Program-made: the position numbers and the translations under genes
The notes under the pieces: model-generated
Told to the model about the DNA's origin: nothing
What the model saw: only the letters and a program-made list of their open reading frames with translations
Databases searched by the model: none
Origin: Mesodorylaimus sp. YZB2_4
Lineage: Eukaryota > Nematoda > Enoplea > Dorylaimida > Dorylaimidae
Assembly (NCBI GenBank): GCA_030248295.1
Contig: JASANH010000494.1
Span: 1 to 64,000, forward strand
Direction of reading: 5' to 3'
Length of the DNA stretch: 64,000 nucleotides
In this document: positions 63,516 through 64,000 of the stretch, in pieces
How positions within the stretch are numbered: position 1 is the stretch's first letter
Layout: every line of letters starts with the position of its first letter

Positions 63516-64000
63516 GAACTGCAAGAGCGCCGAAAAGAAGGGTGTTGTCAGGAGCAAGGATAATCTATTCATACTAAGAGAATATGGGAATGACCATGTG
63601 ATGATCGTGGCTAAAATTGTCGTGGTTGAAAAAAGATGGTCTAAATTAAAAGAAAAATGTGTCTGGTATGATAGGATAGGATAACATTGGAAATGCCCCA
63701 GTTTCATAATTCAACTGATGAAAAATAGAATTACGTATGGTGATGGCTGGTGTTCTCAACCTTGTCGCGCTGGACGGTGCCTCTGTCGCCGAATATGGGA
63801 GATTGTGTGAAAAGGTTTAAATGATTTGATAAGCTTCAAGTTTTTCTAAGGAGTTATGTAATTTTTTGCATAAGTTGCGGCGGCGTGGTGAAGCTGTGCG
63901 AAAAGAAGAGGCGCGATAGAAAAGGTCGGTCCCTCGAAAACGCACCTAAATGCAGGGACCTTCGAATATAGAGGACTGTGGCCGACGGAACTGGAAATGC
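63516..64000. other. no recognisable gene
   Basis: No motif is seen up to the end of the window. Confidence 0.3.

Overview
The window is eukaryotic, almost certainly from an invertebrate animal. It has a complete BEL/Pao LTR retrotransposon (a superfamily known from metazoans), several non-LTR (LINE) families, a Helitron, a hAT transposon, tRNA-derived SINEs, MITE-like inverted-repeat elements and introns with GT/AG borders. I see no bacterial operons, rRNA genes or CRISPR array. Host gene density is very low. Nothing here fixes the phylum; nematode, tardigrade or another small-invertebrate lineage would all fit.

Layout. 0-6 kb: a tRNA-like SINE head, a LINE tail (minus strand), a decayed Ty3/Gypsy-like LTR and gag, and a Copia integrase fragment. 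6-9 kb: a dispersed non-coding repeat, an L1-type RT fragment and a FLYWCH/MULE-like remnant. 9.2-12.4 kb: a Helitron-type PIF1 helicase that runs in frame into a ubiquitin-specific protease (USP) domain. 13.1-14.7 kb: an inverted-repeat unit enclosing a SINE and a TATA-driven RGG-box ORF. 14.7-26.99 kb: a nested set. An L1/Tx1-type LINE (minus strand) is split by a 9.66-kb BEL/Pao element (15992-25652) with a perfect 5-bp target duplication, ATAGC. The 5' LTR of that element is itself split by a 1274-bp DNA transposon with Harbinger-like TNA duplications. The BEL element reads gag-protease-RT-RNaseH-integrase-DUF5641-Env-like protein in one frame over 2466 codons, interrupted only by five nonsense codons.

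27-36 kb: one copy of a 135-bp exon-like unit, a hAT transposase (minus), a small BEL relic, a lamin-tail-domain gene (minus) with one in-frame stop, and a GPCR-like gene (minus), also with one in-frame stop. 36-47 kb: mostly non-coding, with a long-armed foldback element at 40.4-40.8 kb, a CR1/Jockey-like LINE flanked by an inverted 0.1-kb duplication, and a Myb/SANT-like ORF. 48-64 kb: an arrestin-like coding stretch, two different tandem-repeat blocks, fragments of Gypsy integrase and at least four LINEs, the second copy of the 135-bp exon, a tRNA-SINE, a cysteine-rich channel-like exon, a BEL gag relic and a second, inverted piece of the Helitron USP.

Most genes therefore belong to mobile elements, and the structure is best read as layered insertions. 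The points most worth a second look are the helicase-USP fusion present in two copies, the single-frame gag-pol-env BEL element, the three-level nesting, the paired 135-bp exons, and the lamin-tail gene next to a hAT transposase.
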